From: Candidatus Omnitrophota bacterium
GTDB taxonomy: Bacteria > Omnitrophota > Gorgyraeia > Gygaellales > Profunditerraquicolaceae
NCBI GenBank assembly: GCA_026387315.1
Contig: JAPLLY010000035.1
Coordinates: 1 to 34,772, forward strand
DNA: 34,772 bases
Direction: 5' to 3'
In this document: positions 8,569 through 15,974 of the stretch, piece after piece
Layout: every line of letters begins with the position of its first letter
Position numbering within the stretch: position 1 is the stretch's first letter
Made by a program: the position numbers and the translations under genes
Notes under the pieces: model-generated
Databases searched by the model: none
What the model was told of the DNA's origin: nothing
The model's input: the letters and a program-made list of their open reading frames with translations, nothing else

Positions 8569-8967
8569 CTATTTAAGATCGTTTTCTTTTTCAGTATTTT
8601 TAGTTGCCTTAACTCCACCTTCAGAATTTATAGACTCAAGAAATTCATATCCTGGCTGACCATAAACCCTATTTTTATCGCGCTGCGTTAACTTACCGTC
8701 AAGAAACAATACTTCTGAATAGATAATACCCAACGCGTTCATTTTTTCTATCTTTGACCGATTATTATTCGGATACTCCCAAACCTCATATTCCTTATTA
8801 TCTATTATCATTTTGCTTATTTTTTGCGGCTGCCCAATCTTGTTGATTACCTCTTGTTTGGACATTCCGTACGTTAAATCCTTATGTTCGCCTTGGTTAA
8901 AATTTTGAAAAACAAAACCACATCCCGACAGCGCCATCAATAAAAAAAATACTATTATCTTTTTCAT
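8569..8967 (-). CDS. Small lipoprotein, BamE/SmpA-like fold
   Basis: 132 residues. A lipoprotein signal peptide ends in the lipobox LSGC with Cys16 as the lipidation site. The mature part contains LTYGMSKQEVINKIGQPQKI, the 'G-M-x-x-x-x-V-x-x-x-x-G-x-P' helix-turn pattern of SmpA/BamE-like and related lipoproteins, then a short beta region (YEVWEYPNN, LFLDGKLTQ). The last ~20 residues are charged and probably disordered. BamE assists outer-membrane protein assembly, but many lipoproteins share this small fold, so that role is not claimed. ATG 8965-8967 has GGGAGGG upstream, and a consensus promoter lies at 9018-9046. Confidence 0.8.
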   Translation of the reverse strand: MKKIIVFFLLMALSGCGFVFQNFNQGEHKDLTYGMSKQEVINKIGQPQKISKMIIDNKEYEVWEYPNNNRSKIEKMNALGIIYSEVLFLDGKLTQRDKNRVYGQPGYEFLESINSEGGVKATKNTEKENDLK

Positions 8968-9017
8968 ATCTACCCTCCCTAAGTAAAACTACAAATCAAG
9001 AACAATCTTATGGGGAT

Positions 9018-9046
9018 ATTATAGCAATATATTAGAACTAAATCAA
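9018..9046 (-). promoter_or_regulatory. Sigma-70-type promoter of the lipoprotein gene
   Basis: On the minus strand, -35 TTGATT (9041-9046) and -10 TATAAT (9018-9023) are separated by 17 nt. Transcription would start near 9011, about 44 nt before the ATG. Confidence 0.75.
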
Positions 9047-9351
9047 TTGTACTGAGGTATAATTCTGGGAATGATACCATACATCGTTACCCCCTCCCTT
9101 ATGAGGGCAAGTTAACAAAGCTTCTTTGTATAAGTAGAGAACTTTTTGAAAAATTAAAGGCGGCTTTGGATGAATTCGGACTGAAACCAAAATCAGCCTC
9201 ATTTAAGCCAAAAACGCTTTTTCGGAAAAAGCTCCCTAAAAAAGAACCTCTGGGAGGCTCTAAGAACGACGATCTTAAACAAAAAACCAGACGTTGTCCG
9301 CAAAAAACCAAAAAACCCAGAAAAAAACCAAAAAAAACCACAAAACCAACA
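9047..9351. other. Gene-poor stretch with low-complexity end
   Basis: Between the lipoprotein promoter and the transposon I see no convincing gene. A plus-strand open frame through it (running from upstream of 9121 to 9405) encodes a lysine/proline-rich tail that comes from simple repeats, so I do not call it. 9220-9238 contains a short hairpin (GCTTTTT/AAAAAGC). About 9301-9351 is an A-rich tract of repeated ACC units. A partial copy of the transposon end repeat lies at 9284-9300. Confidence 0.6.
9284..9300 (+). repeat. Partial extra copy of the transposon end repeat
   Basis: The 17-mer AAACCAGACGTTGTCCG occurs here, again at 9352-9368, and inverted at 10173-10189. This copy lies 68 nt outside the left inverted repeat, as expected if a second element or a slipped end was once present. 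Confidence 0.85.
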
Positions 9352-9390
9352 AAACCAGACGTTGTCCGTAACTTTATACCTCAAAGGGAA

Positions 9391-10065
9391 TTACGAAACA
9401 ATTAATGGTCTCCTGCCGCGGCGCCTCGAGGTCAATCTACCGTTAAGCATACGCAAACACCGGACAAATTCCTTATTACCCTGTGGATATACCATCCGTT
9501 CATAAGAAGCTTCCTCTTCTTCGCTAAAACTTCTCAGAAATTCCCGGTATTTTTCTCTACGCTCTTGGTCATTTAATCCAAAATCAGTATAATAAGGATC
9601 CTGCTCCGTAATGCCGTCTATTGCTCCACGACAATAGCAAGCGGCACTGCTATACACATATTCCTCTGCCATTGCTATTATCCCGGCATTAACAGGATTT
9701 CGCTCAATATAGCGGCCACAGGTGATTAAATATGTCTCCTTTTGAATCGGCTGACTCTTGAATCTTCCCTGCCATAAATATCCGTTCTTTTGGTAGGTAC
9801 TGTGATGGTAATGTGTGTACGCTCGTTGAATAAATGACATTATCCGCGACATCCTCTCGGGTACCGCGAATTCCACCGCCAGATGATAGTGATTAGACAT
9901 AATCGCCCAGTGGTATACCTTAAACTCATCGCGATGTTCGCCAATCAAACCTATAAAATATCGAAAATCCTGTTCCTGCTTGAAAACCGGTACCCGTCCA
10001 TTACTGCGGTTATAAACGTGATAAACCAAAGATATCCCTTGGTATTTCCTGGCATACGTAGGCAT
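9391..10065 (-). CDS. REP-associated tyrosine (Y1/HUH) transposase
   Basis: About 224 residues. The IS200-like fold is recognised from YHVYNRSNGRVPVF near the N-terminus, the HUH metal-binding motif in HWAIMSNHYHLAVEF (H-Y-H), the QRAYTHYHH and GYLWQGRFKS segments typical of RAYT proteins, and CGRYIERNPVNAGI, which contains the likely catalytic tyrosine region. The C-terminus is arginine-rich (SRRRGRRP). The enzyme would nick and rejoin single-stranded DNA at hairpin ends. Start chosen at ATG 10063-10065 because AGGAGGTG lies 6 nt upstream; an upstream in-frame GTG at 10074 falls inside that Shine-Dalgarno and is unlikely. The gene appears intact, so the element may be active. Confidence 0.92.
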   Translation of the reverse strand: MPTYARKYQGISLVYHVYNRSNGRVPVFKQEQDFRYFIGLIGEHRDEFKVYHWAIMSNHYHLAVEFAVPERMSRIMSFIQRAYTHYHHSTYQKNGYLWQGRFKSQPIQKETYLITCGRYIERNPVNAGIIAMAEEYVYSSAACYCRGAIDGITEQDPYYTDFGLNDQERREKYREFLRSFSEEEEASYERMVYPQGNKEFVRCLRMLNGRLTSRRRGRRPLIVS

Positions 10066-10070
10066 TCTTA

Positions 10071-10103
10071 GCACCTCCTACATGTAATAGACGTAGAAGG
10101 TGC
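10071..10103 (-). promoter_or_regulatory. Hairpin that buries the transposase ribosome binding site
   Basis: On the minus strand GCACCT-t-CTAC and GTAG-g-AGGTGC form a 10-bp stem with one mismatch and a loop of 11 nt. The 3' arm contains the AGGAGGTG Shine-Dalgarno of the transposase. IS200-type elements are known to use such a structure to keep transposase translation low. The GTAG tetranucleotide in the arm also recalls the tetranucleotide that RAYT enzymes recognise beside REP hairpins. Confidence 0.75.
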
Positions 10104-10285
10104 TGAAATCTAACAGGGGATTTTAGAGGGCTTGCGTATTTGTTTTGGAACTAATTGATACAGTACTTGTTACGGACAACGTCTGGTTTCTTCTGGTTTC
10201 CTTCCTGGTTTCCTTCTTCTCCAATCTAATCAGAAGAATGCCGGCATATTACTAACTATCTTCTTCTAAAAGAATTGCTGATGTT

Positions 10286-11821
10286 TTAATGAATTACTAT
10301 TGCTTTATCCGGATTTTTTGTCCTTTTAAGCAGAAAAACTACCGGAACAACACAAAGCATAAGCAACGTAGAAAGATAAAAAACATCCGTAAAAGAAAAC
10401 AGGGTAGCTTGCTTAATTAATTGCTGATAGATAACTCCGTTGGCTCCGGAAACAGTTGCCGAGCCGGTTTTATACCCCAAGACCGCCATTGCCTTACTTA
10501 GGCCTAATTGATAGCGCGGATCAAAAGGGTTAAGCTGCTCGGAAAGGCGAAACTGATGAAACTGCGCCCGCCGGGCAAGCAGAGTAGTAACAATGGCAAT
10601 CCCGAAGCTCCCGGCAATATTTCTGATCAAACTAAAAATACTGGTAGCATTACCCATCTCTTCTTTTTTGATCGTGCTGAATGCCAGACTGGTTAAAGGA
10701 ACAAAAACCATCCCCATTCCAAACCCCATGACAATCCTGGAAAATGCCACAGCATTATAATCAATGTAGGCATTAAAACGCGACATCACAAAAATCGAAT
10801 AAGCGGTGATCAGCAGTCCGATAGCTAAAACTGCTTTAGGATTTACTTTTTGAATAAGTTTTCCAGAAATCGGCATGGAGATTAAAGTAGCGATGCCTCC
10901 CGGAGCCAGGACCATTCCGGAAAGAAAAGCACTATAACCTAAGAGTTGCTGTACAAAAAGCGGCAGGAGTAAAATACTTCCAAAAAGCACAAAAAATGCT
11001 ACGGCCTGAATTAGATTGGCGCTGGCAAAAGAAACATTCTTAAGTTGCCGTAAGTTCAAAATCGGATCACGCCTTCTTAGCTCCCAAAAAACAAATACCA
11101 CCATAGAAATTATCGATACGATCGCTAAATTCATAATCAGCTGGGAAGAAAACCAGTCTTCCCGCTGGCCTTTATCCAAGAGCACCTGCAAGCACCCAAT
11201 CCCCAGCACGATTAAACTCAATCCCACGTAATCAATCCTCTCTTTAATCCGCTTAAGATACGGGGGATCTTTAATAAAAAGCATGATCATAATTACCGAA
11301 ATAATACCAATGGGTATATTAATATAAAATATCCAATTCCATGACCAGTTATCTGTAATCCAGCCGCCTAATACCGGCCCCACAATGGGGCCAAACATTA
11401 CACCTACCCCGAATATCGCCATAGCCATCCCGTATTCCTCCGGAGGAAAAGACTCAAGAAGTATGGTCTGCGAAATTGGCTGCAAAGCACCTCCCCCTAT
11501 CCCCTGAATAATTCTGAAAAAAATCAGGGCAGAAATAGAAGCCGCGCTTCCGCATAAAAATGAGCTAACGGTAAACAGGGCCACGGAAAATAAAAGGTAA
11601 CGCTTCCTGCCAAAGACCCGGCTAAGCCATCCGGTTAAAGGAATGATTATGGCATTGGAAACCAGGTAAGCGGTAATAGTCCAAGTGGCTTCATCGATCC
11701 CCGCCGAAAGAGAACCCCGGATATGGTCAAGAGAGACATTAACAACTGAAGTATCGATCACTTCCAGCAGAGTAGGCAATACTACCGCTAAAGCGATTAT
11801 CCATTTACTGGATTTATTCAT
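10286..11821 (-). CDS. emrB: DHA2-family (EmrB/QacA) multidrug MFS transporter
   Basis: 511 residues with about 14 hydrophobic helices. Family signs: helix 1 with LLEVIDTSVVNVSLDHI (the conserved acidic residue of DHA2 exporters), motif A GWLSRVFGRKRYLL, and motif C around GVMFGPIVGPVLGGWITDNW followed by NWIFYINIPIG. It would export drugs by proton antiport from the inner membrane, working through the adaptor and outer-membrane factor encoded just upstream. It overlaps emrA by 8 nt. In the 220 nt between its stop and the transposase start I see no clear terminator, only a weak AGAAGAA/TTCTTCT stem without a T tract. The family is certain; the exported substrate cannot be read from sequence. 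Confidence 0.93.
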   Translation of the reverse strand: MNKSSKWIIALAVVLPTLLEVIDTSVVNVSLDHIRGSLSAGIDEATWTITAYLVSNAIIIPLTGWLSRVFGRKRYLLFSVALFTVSSFLCGSAASISALIFFRIIQGIGGGALQPISQTILLESFPPEEYGMAMAIFGVGVMFGPIVGPVLGGWITDNWSWNWIFYINIPIGIISVIMIMLFIKDPPYLKRIKERIDYVGLSLIVLGIGCLQVLLDKGQREDWFSSQLIMNLAIVSIISMVVFVFWELRRRDPILNLRQLKNVSFASANLIQAVAFFVLFGSILLLPLFVQQLLGYSAFLSGMVLAPGGIATLISMPISGKLIQKVNPKAVLAIGLLITAYSIFVMSRFNAYIDYNAVAFSRIVMGFGMGMVFVPLTSLAFSTIKKEEMGNATSIFSLIRNIAGSFGIAIVTTLLARRAQFHQFRLSEQLNPFDPRYQLGLSKAMAVLGYKTGSATVSGANGVIYQQLIKQATLFSFTDVFYLSTLLMLCVVPVVFLLKRTKNPDKAIVIH

Positions 11822-12689
11822 TCTTGGTGATAATGGTAGGTACGCAAGACATCCCTATACGCAGAACATGCTCCTGATCCAGATTTTTATCAAATACAAT
11901 CTTTACCGGGACTCTCTGCACAACTTTAACATAATTGCCTAACGCGTTTTCCGGAGGAAATAACGAAAATGCCGCTCCGGTACCGGCCATAATGCTCTCC
12001 ACCCTGCCTGTAAAAACCTTACCCGGATAAGTATCCACCTTGATCGATACCCGCTGGCCTTTTTTTACTTTTTTTAATTGAGTTTCTTTAAAATTACCCG
12101 TCAGCCAGATATCATTTAATCCGATAATAGCCATCAACGGCTGGCCCAGATTTATCTGGTTACCTATTTCTAGGGATTTCTTGGTTACGTATCCGTCAAC
12201 CGGAGAATAAATTTTAGTATATCTTAAATTCTGACGGCTGATATTAAACTGCTGTTTGGCCGCATTCATCTGGGCTTTAGCCAGATTGTAAGCAGTAAAC
12301 GCAAATTCATATTTTTCTTTAGGGATAACTTTGCCGTTAAAGAGTGATTCTGCCCGGCCGCGGTCGCGTACCGATTGCTCGAGCGCCGCCTTACGCACCT
12401 CCAAATTAGCTTCGGCTTCCTTTACTTTTAAAATATAGTCCACCGGGTCAATTTCTATCAGCAACTCTGATTTTCTAACCAACTGATTATCCTCGACATT
12501 AACCTTTAAGACAGTACCTGAAACTTTAGAAGCCACCGTATGGATCCTTCCTTCAATATAAGCATCATCAGTAGTCTCATGGCTTACATTAGTTATAATG
12601 TAAATTCCTATACCCACCAAGCCGGCTATAATCACCCCTGCTACAATTTTTAAAATTTTCTGTTTTTTAGGGCCTTTGGCATCAATCAT
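11814..12689 (-). CDS. emrA: EmrA/HlyD-type membrane fusion protein
   Basis: 291 residues. A cytosolic basic start is followed by one transmembrane helix (about 11-33), then the periplasmic adaptor: ETTDDAYIEGRIHTVASKVSG (the EmrA barrel-sandwich/biotinyl-lipoyl half), an alpha-helical hairpin (about 85-155), the second lipoyl half (YSPVDGYVTKKSLEIGNQI), and a beta-barrel with the EmrA-specific AGTGAAFSLFPPENALGNYVKVVQRVPV. It bridges EmrB to the TolC-like factor. The helical hairpin is short compared with E. coli EmrA (about 390 residues). It overlaps emrB by 8 nt and tolC by 8 nt, so the three subunits are translationally coupled. Confidence 0.92.
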   Translation of the reverse strand: MIDAKGPKKQKILKIVAGVIIAGLVGIGIYIITNVSHETTDDAYIEGRIHTVASKVSGTVLKVNVEDNQLVRKSELLIEIDPVDYILKVKEAEANLEVRKAALEQSVRDRGRAESLFNGKVIPKEKYEFAFTAYNLAKAQMNAAKQQFNISRQNLRYTKIYSPVDGYVTKKSLEIGNQINLGQPLMAIIGLNDIWLTGNFKETQLKKVKKGQRVSIKVDTYPGKVFTGRVESIMAGTGAAFSLFPPENALGNYVKVVQRVPVKIVFDKNLDQEHVLRIGMSCVPTIITKNE

Positions 12690-14043
12690 TTTTACTCTCC
12701 ATTTTTTCGTAGATTAAAAGTAAGTCTAATCCCATCGAATACATAAGTTTGGCGTAACTGCGTTTCATTTCATAATTATCGTTACAAAAATTGAATTGAG
12801 CCTTAGTCTGCAGGCTGATCGCCTCCAAAACGTCGGTGGTTGTGGCGACTCCGGCATTGTATTTAACCCGGTAAAACCGCACATTTTCATCTGCCTGTTC
12901 TAAAGCCCCGCGCGCTACATCCACTTTTTCGCAAGCGTTTTCCAAACCGTAATAACTATCTTCAATCTCAAATTTTATGTCTTCGGACAACTTGGTTTTC
13001 TGTTCATTAAGCTTATTTTGCCGGGCGCGTTCTTTCAATAATTGCGCCTGAGCTGCCCCTCCATCATAAAGATTAACTTTAGTTCCTAAAAGCACAGAAG
13101 AGTTAGATTCATGAGCGACAAAATTATTTTGCCGATAAACATACCCGGCATCTGCAAAAACCACCGGATAATTCTCCACTTTCCTGGCCTTCTCCATCAA
13201 TACCGATGCCTTTATCTGATCCTCATAAAAAGCAATCTCCGGTCGCAGATTTATGGCGGTTTCCCAAGCGTAATCCATATCGGGAAATTCCGGAACATCC
13301 ATAAGCACATCCTGCACCTGGGTTTTTTCTCTAAGCGGCAGAACCAGCAGATTATTTAATCTGGCGATGGCTATCTCTTTATAGTTACGCGCCGCGATTA
13401 ATTTCTGCTTGGCATCCGCCAACCTTATCTTTGCCGGTAGAAGATCATTTTCCACTACCGAACCATATTTATAAAGCTGTTCTATATCATTAAGGTAAGC
13501 GCTAAGGCTCTGGACTTCTTTTTCAAAAACCAAAATCATCTTTTCAGTTTCCAGCACATTAAAATATGAAATAATAAATTCCAGCGTGGCTAGCCGCTTG
13601 ATACTCTCGGTATGGGCACAAGTCGCCTTATATGATTCCCTTGATGCCTTAAAGTTAGAAATGTTCTTTCCGAAATCAAAAAGCGTCTGATAAACATCAA
13701 ATCCGTAAGAAAAAGGATTTTTATCACCGGTTTGTATGGTTGAAGAGCCAGATAGCGAAGCAGGGACATTGCTATTAAATACCTTATTAACGTAGGCGTT
13801 TAATTGCGGAAGGAGTGCCGAACGACTAAGGAGCGAATCCTGGAATGAAATGATGTTATCCGAAAGAGTAACCTTGATCATGCGGCTATTCTTTAACACC
13901 AGTTCTATACCCTGAGTAACCGTAATAAGGCGGTATCCTTCCTTTTGCGTTCCATTTAATTCAACAGCATGGGCCTGGAGACTAAAAAGTAGAATCACAG
14001 TAACCACCATTAAAACATTTAAAAATAATTTATTTTTCCCCAA
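12682..14043 (-). CDS. TolC-family outer-membrane efflux factor
   Basis: 453 residues. Residues 1-26 form a signal peptide (basic GKNK, hydrophobic LMVVTVILLFSL, cleavage after AHA). The mature protein has two repeats of long amphipathic helices and short strands typical of OEP/TolC proteins, including SLLSRSALLPQLNAYV, PFSYGFDVYQTLFDFGK, and the second repeat YPVVFADAGYVYRQNN, GTKVNLYDGGAAQAQ. It forms the trimeric exit duct for the EmrAB pump. The start is TTG at 14041-14043 with AAGGTAGG about 7 nt upstream; a later ATG (codon 12) would cut into the signal peptide. The gap to tetR is 7 nt. Confidence 0.9.
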   Translation of the reverse strand: MGKNKLFLNVLMVVTVILLFSLQAHAVELNGTQKEGYRLITVTQGIELVLKNSRMIKVTLSDNIISFQDSLLSRSALLPQLNAYVNKVFNSNVPASLSGSSTIQTGDKNPFSYGFDVYQTLFDFGKNISNFKASRESYKATCAHTESIKRLATLEFIISYFNVLETEKMILVFEKEVQSLSAYLNDIEQLYKYGSVVENDLLPAKIRLADAKQKLIAARNYKEIAIARLNNLLVLPLREKTQVQDVLMDVPEFPDMDYAWETAINLRPEIAFYEDQIKASVLMEKARKVENYPVVFADAGYVYRQNNFVAHESNSSVLLGTKVNLYDGGAAQAQLLKERARQNKLNEQKTKLSEDIKFEIEDSYYGLENACEKVDVARGALEQADENVRFYRVKYNAGVATTTDVLEAISLQTKAQFNFCNDNYEMKRSYAKLMYSMGLDLLLIYEKMESKND

Positions 14044-14050
14044 CCTTAAC

Positions 14051-14707
14051 CTACCTTTGCTTTACCCCGTTTAAGAATAAATCCATAATAATCCCAGACA
14101 TCACTTTTAAATCTTTTTTCCGCTCTGTTCCTTCTTCCCACCAGTTAAAAATAAAAGTAGTAATAATAAATTCCAACATGTCGCTGACCTGTCCAGGCAA
14201 GAGATCTCGCCTAATGATTTTTTCTGCTTGTGCTTCCTTCATTAGTTTAATTGAAAATTCTTTACGTTCCTGAGCGGTTGTAGATTTAGCTAGCTTACTC
14301 TTTATTGACCAACAGCTTTCTTCCCGGACAAATATGCGGAAAAAATCATGCTCTTTGTCAAAAAACCGCAGGCTTTCGTAAATAGAAGATTCTAATTTTT
14401 CCCGCGTCCCCCTTACCTGGCTGGCCTTTAACTTTAGAATATGCAGGAGCCTCTTTATTTTTTCTTCAACAATAGAAAAGTAAAGAGAATCTTTATCGGC
14501 AAAATACAGATAAACTGTCCCGGTAGCATATTGAGCCTGGCGGGCAATATCCTGAATAGTCGCTTTATGGAAACCCTTTAAAGCAAAAACGTGCTCGGCA
14601 GCCCGGATGATATCGGTTTTCCGTAGGAGTCTATGCCGCTCTTTACGGTCCAATAAAACAGGAACTGATTCTTCGGTTATCTCTGAATTTAATGAATATA
14701 TATTCAT
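14051..14707 (-). CDS. TetR-family repressor of the efflux operon
   Basis: 218 residues. The N-terminal helix-turn-helix is clear: TDIIRAAEHVFALKGFHKAT, then IQDIARQAQYATGTVYLYFADKDSLY. The C-terminal part is an all-helical ligand pocket ending in a dimer region (FIITTFIFNWWEEGTE). It is the first gene of the tetR-tolC-emrA-emrB operon and most likely represses it until a pump substrate binds. The annotated ATG 14705-14707 has no good Shine-Dalgarno and lies inside a palindrome with promoter-like boxes, and the pre-HTH extension (about 36 residues) is long. Translation may therefore begin later, for example at TTG 14653, or the mRNA may be leaderless. Confidence 0.88.
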   Translation of the reverse strand: MNIYSLNSEITEESVPVLLDRKERHRLLRKTDIIRAAEHVFALKGFHKATIQDIARQAQYATGTVYLYFADKDSLYFSIVEEKIKRLLHILKLKASQVRGTREKLESSIYESLRFFDKEHDFFRIFVREESCWSIKSKLAKSTTAQERKEFSIKLMKEAQAEKIIRRDLLPGQVSDMLEFIITTFIFNWWEEGTERKKDLKVMSGIIMDLFLNGVKQR

Positions 14708-14723
14708 TTTTATGTTTTTGCAA
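14691..14723 (-). promoter_or_regulatory. Promoter with an 18-bp perfect palindrome (probable TetR operator)
   Basis: AATGAATATATATTCATT at 14691-14708 is a perfect 18-bp palindrome covering the annotated tetR start codon. A promoter fits over it: -35 TTGCAA (14718-14723), 17-nt spacer, -10 TATATT (14695-14700) on the minus strand. A TetR dimer bound here would block the polymerase, giving autorepression of the whole efflux operon. The assignment to this repressor is inference from position. Confidence 0.6.
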
Positions 14724-14839
14724 GTAAAATCATTAAAATAAGCAGCTCAATTCAGAGAGGCTTTTTAAACAACTTGTGGTACGAAGAATTCCGATATCTG
14801 GCTAATAAATGCGATGCGCTCCTAGGGACATCGCGACAT

Positions 14840-14916
14840 AAAAAGGCCTATAATCGCTATTGCGATCATAGCCGTTAAACTCTCCCATTATACGAGGAGA
14901 CTGATATTACTAGGAT
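14840..14916 (-). terminator. Box-plus-terminator element, copy A
   Basis: Read on the minus strand: a conserved box (14881-14916, containing TAGTAATATCA and ATAATGGGAGA), a short spacer, a hairpin at 14845-14873 (GGCTATgATCGC pairing with GCGATtATAGgCC, loop AATA, one bulge) and TTTTT (14840-14844). The hairpin and T tract make an intrinsic terminator for the flavoprotein/nitroreductase transcript. The box and hairpin are clearly related to copy B at 19300-19380, with most differences being transitions. The last codons and the stop of the nitroreductase remnant lie inside the box. Confidence 0.75.
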
Positions 14917-15277
14917 CCCACTCTGGCATCAACATATTTTGTTTAGCATCAAATAAATAAAGGCCATCTGCTTTGGCAAGATAGATATCAATTTCCTGCA
15001 TATTCATTGCAGAAGGGGCAGTTCGGTGGCCTGAATCCAGCCGATTTAATCCATTTGCAGCCCAAAGTAGATCAGAAATTACTTGTAAGGGTAGTTCTTT
15101 AGAACTAAATTCACGCGAACTTTTTCTTTCCTTTAATGCCTGCATCAAAGACTTACCGCCTTCTAATTGCGGAAACAAAAGTTTGATTGGTTTAATATCT
15201 TGAGAATAAGTTAATAGCGGATAACTAAACAAAAATGCCAATATAGAATAAACGGTTAATATTAGTTTTATTTTCAC
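14888..15277 (-). pseudogene. Exported nitroreductase-family protein, C-terminally truncated
   Basis: About 129 residues. The start is taken as GTG 15275-15277, with AAGGA 9 nt upstream; an ATG at 15286 touches that Shine-Dalgarno directly. A signal peptide (VKIKLILTVYSILAFLFSYP) is followed by the nitroreductase N-terminal half: GGKSLMQALKERKSSREFSS, LPLQVISDLLWAANGLNR, HRTAPSAMNMQEIDIYLA, GLYLFDAKQNML. Complete members of this exported family have about 200-220 residues and continue with the second half of the flavin-binding fold, which is missing here. The final residues (WDPSNISLLV) come from the terminator element, not from the family. FMN binding is probably lost. It follows the flavoprotein gene by 20 nt. 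Confidence 0.72.
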
Positions 15278-15297
15278 AGGGATCATTCCTTTCTTAG

Positions 15298-15960
15298 TCA
15301 ATAAAACTTTTTGCTGTGGTTTTTGACGAATCCAGCACCCATTACAAAGGCTTCTTGGCAATCTTTAGGAAATACTTCCTGGCGTCTTTTTAATTTCTCT
15401 TCAGGATTAAATCTAGGCGCAGCTACCTTAGAATAATCTTTAAACTGATATGTGTCGAAACTTAAAAGCATCTGACTTGAACCAAAAATCCTGGTAAGAA
15501 ACCGATCTATACCCGCGAAACGTTGCTGATAACCAAATTCATTCATCAGTTCTTCAGTCAGACCCATTGTATAAATAAACCCCGCGGTAATCTTTTTAGG
15601 AAAGAGAGACTCTGGAGGATCGGTATAAGTCAGATAAAGAAATACTAACCGTTCCAAAAATGACTGCATCTCTCCAGTAATATTTCCTAGATAGATTGGC
15701 GAACCAAAGATAAGAGCATCGGCTGCCTCAATTTTCTTAAAAATCGGCTTCAGATCGTCTCTGACCACACACCTACCATAGCTCTTTCCTCCTTTTTCTT
15801 TACAGGCAAAACAGCTAATACATCCTTTATAGTTTAAATCATATAAATGTATAAGCTCGGTTTTAGCTCCTTGCGATGATGCTCCTTCAAGAGCTTTTTT
15901 AAGCAACGTTGCCGTATTCCATTCTTTCCTCGGACTACCATTAAATGCGATAATTTTCAT
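15298..15960 (-). CDS. Flavodoxin-fold NAD(P)H-dependent FMN reductase / iron-sulfur flavoprotein-like
   Basis: 220 residues. The FMN-binding loop GSPRKEWNTATLL is at 9-21, the flavin-stacking region FGSPIYLGNITGEMQSFLER at about 86-105. The cysteine cluster CISCFACKEKGGKSYGRC at about 48-65 is typical of the iron-sulfur flavoprotein branch and may bind a 4Fe-4S cluster. These proteins pass electrons between ferredoxin-like carriers, quinones or small acceptors in anaerobes. Cytosolic, no signal peptide. ATG 15958-15960 has AAGGAG 8 nt upstream. It lies 14 nt after the AlkD-like gene and 20 nt before the nitroreductase remnant, so the three share a transcript. The physiological electron acceptor is not readable. 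Confidence 0.87.
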   Translation of the reverse strand: MKIIAFNGSPRKEWNTATLLKKALEGASSQGAKTELIHLYDLNYKGCISCFACKEKGGKSYGRCVVRDDLKPIFKKIEAADALIFGSPIYLGNITGEMQSFLERLVFLYLTYTDPPESLFPKKITAGFIYTMGLTEELMNEFGYQQRFAGIDRFLTRIFGSSQMLLSFDTYQFKDYSKVAAPRFNPEEKLKRRQEVFPKDCQEAFVMGAGFVKNHSKKFY

Positions 15961-15974
15961 TTAAATATACTCCT

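Larger units (their letters stand above)
9352..10189 (-). mobile_element. REP-type (RAYT) transposon bounded by 21-bp inverted repeats
   Basis: The transposase gene is enclosed by a perfect 21-bp inverted repeat: 9352-9372 (begins AAACCAGACG, ends TTGTCCGTAAC) and its complement at 10169-10189. Outside both copies, reading towards the element, there are purine-rich simple repeats containing ACC/ACCAG units (9301-9351 on the plus strand; 10190-10225 on the minus strand), so the symmetry extends in degenerate form. Known RAYT transposases act on REP hairpins scattered in genomes and usually lack classical terminal repeats, which makes these ends notable. No target-site duplication is evident. 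Confidence 0.7.

Noticed and set aside
9099-9384. Minus-strand ORFs rich in F, G, W opposite the lysine-rich frame
   Set aside because: They are the complement of an A-rich simple-repeat tract; composition is fully explained by the repeats and no domain or start signal is visible.
10206-10285. Terminator after emrB
   Set aside because: An AGAAGAA/TTCTTCT pair and a TGCCGGCA palindrome exist, but the loop is long and there is no T tract.
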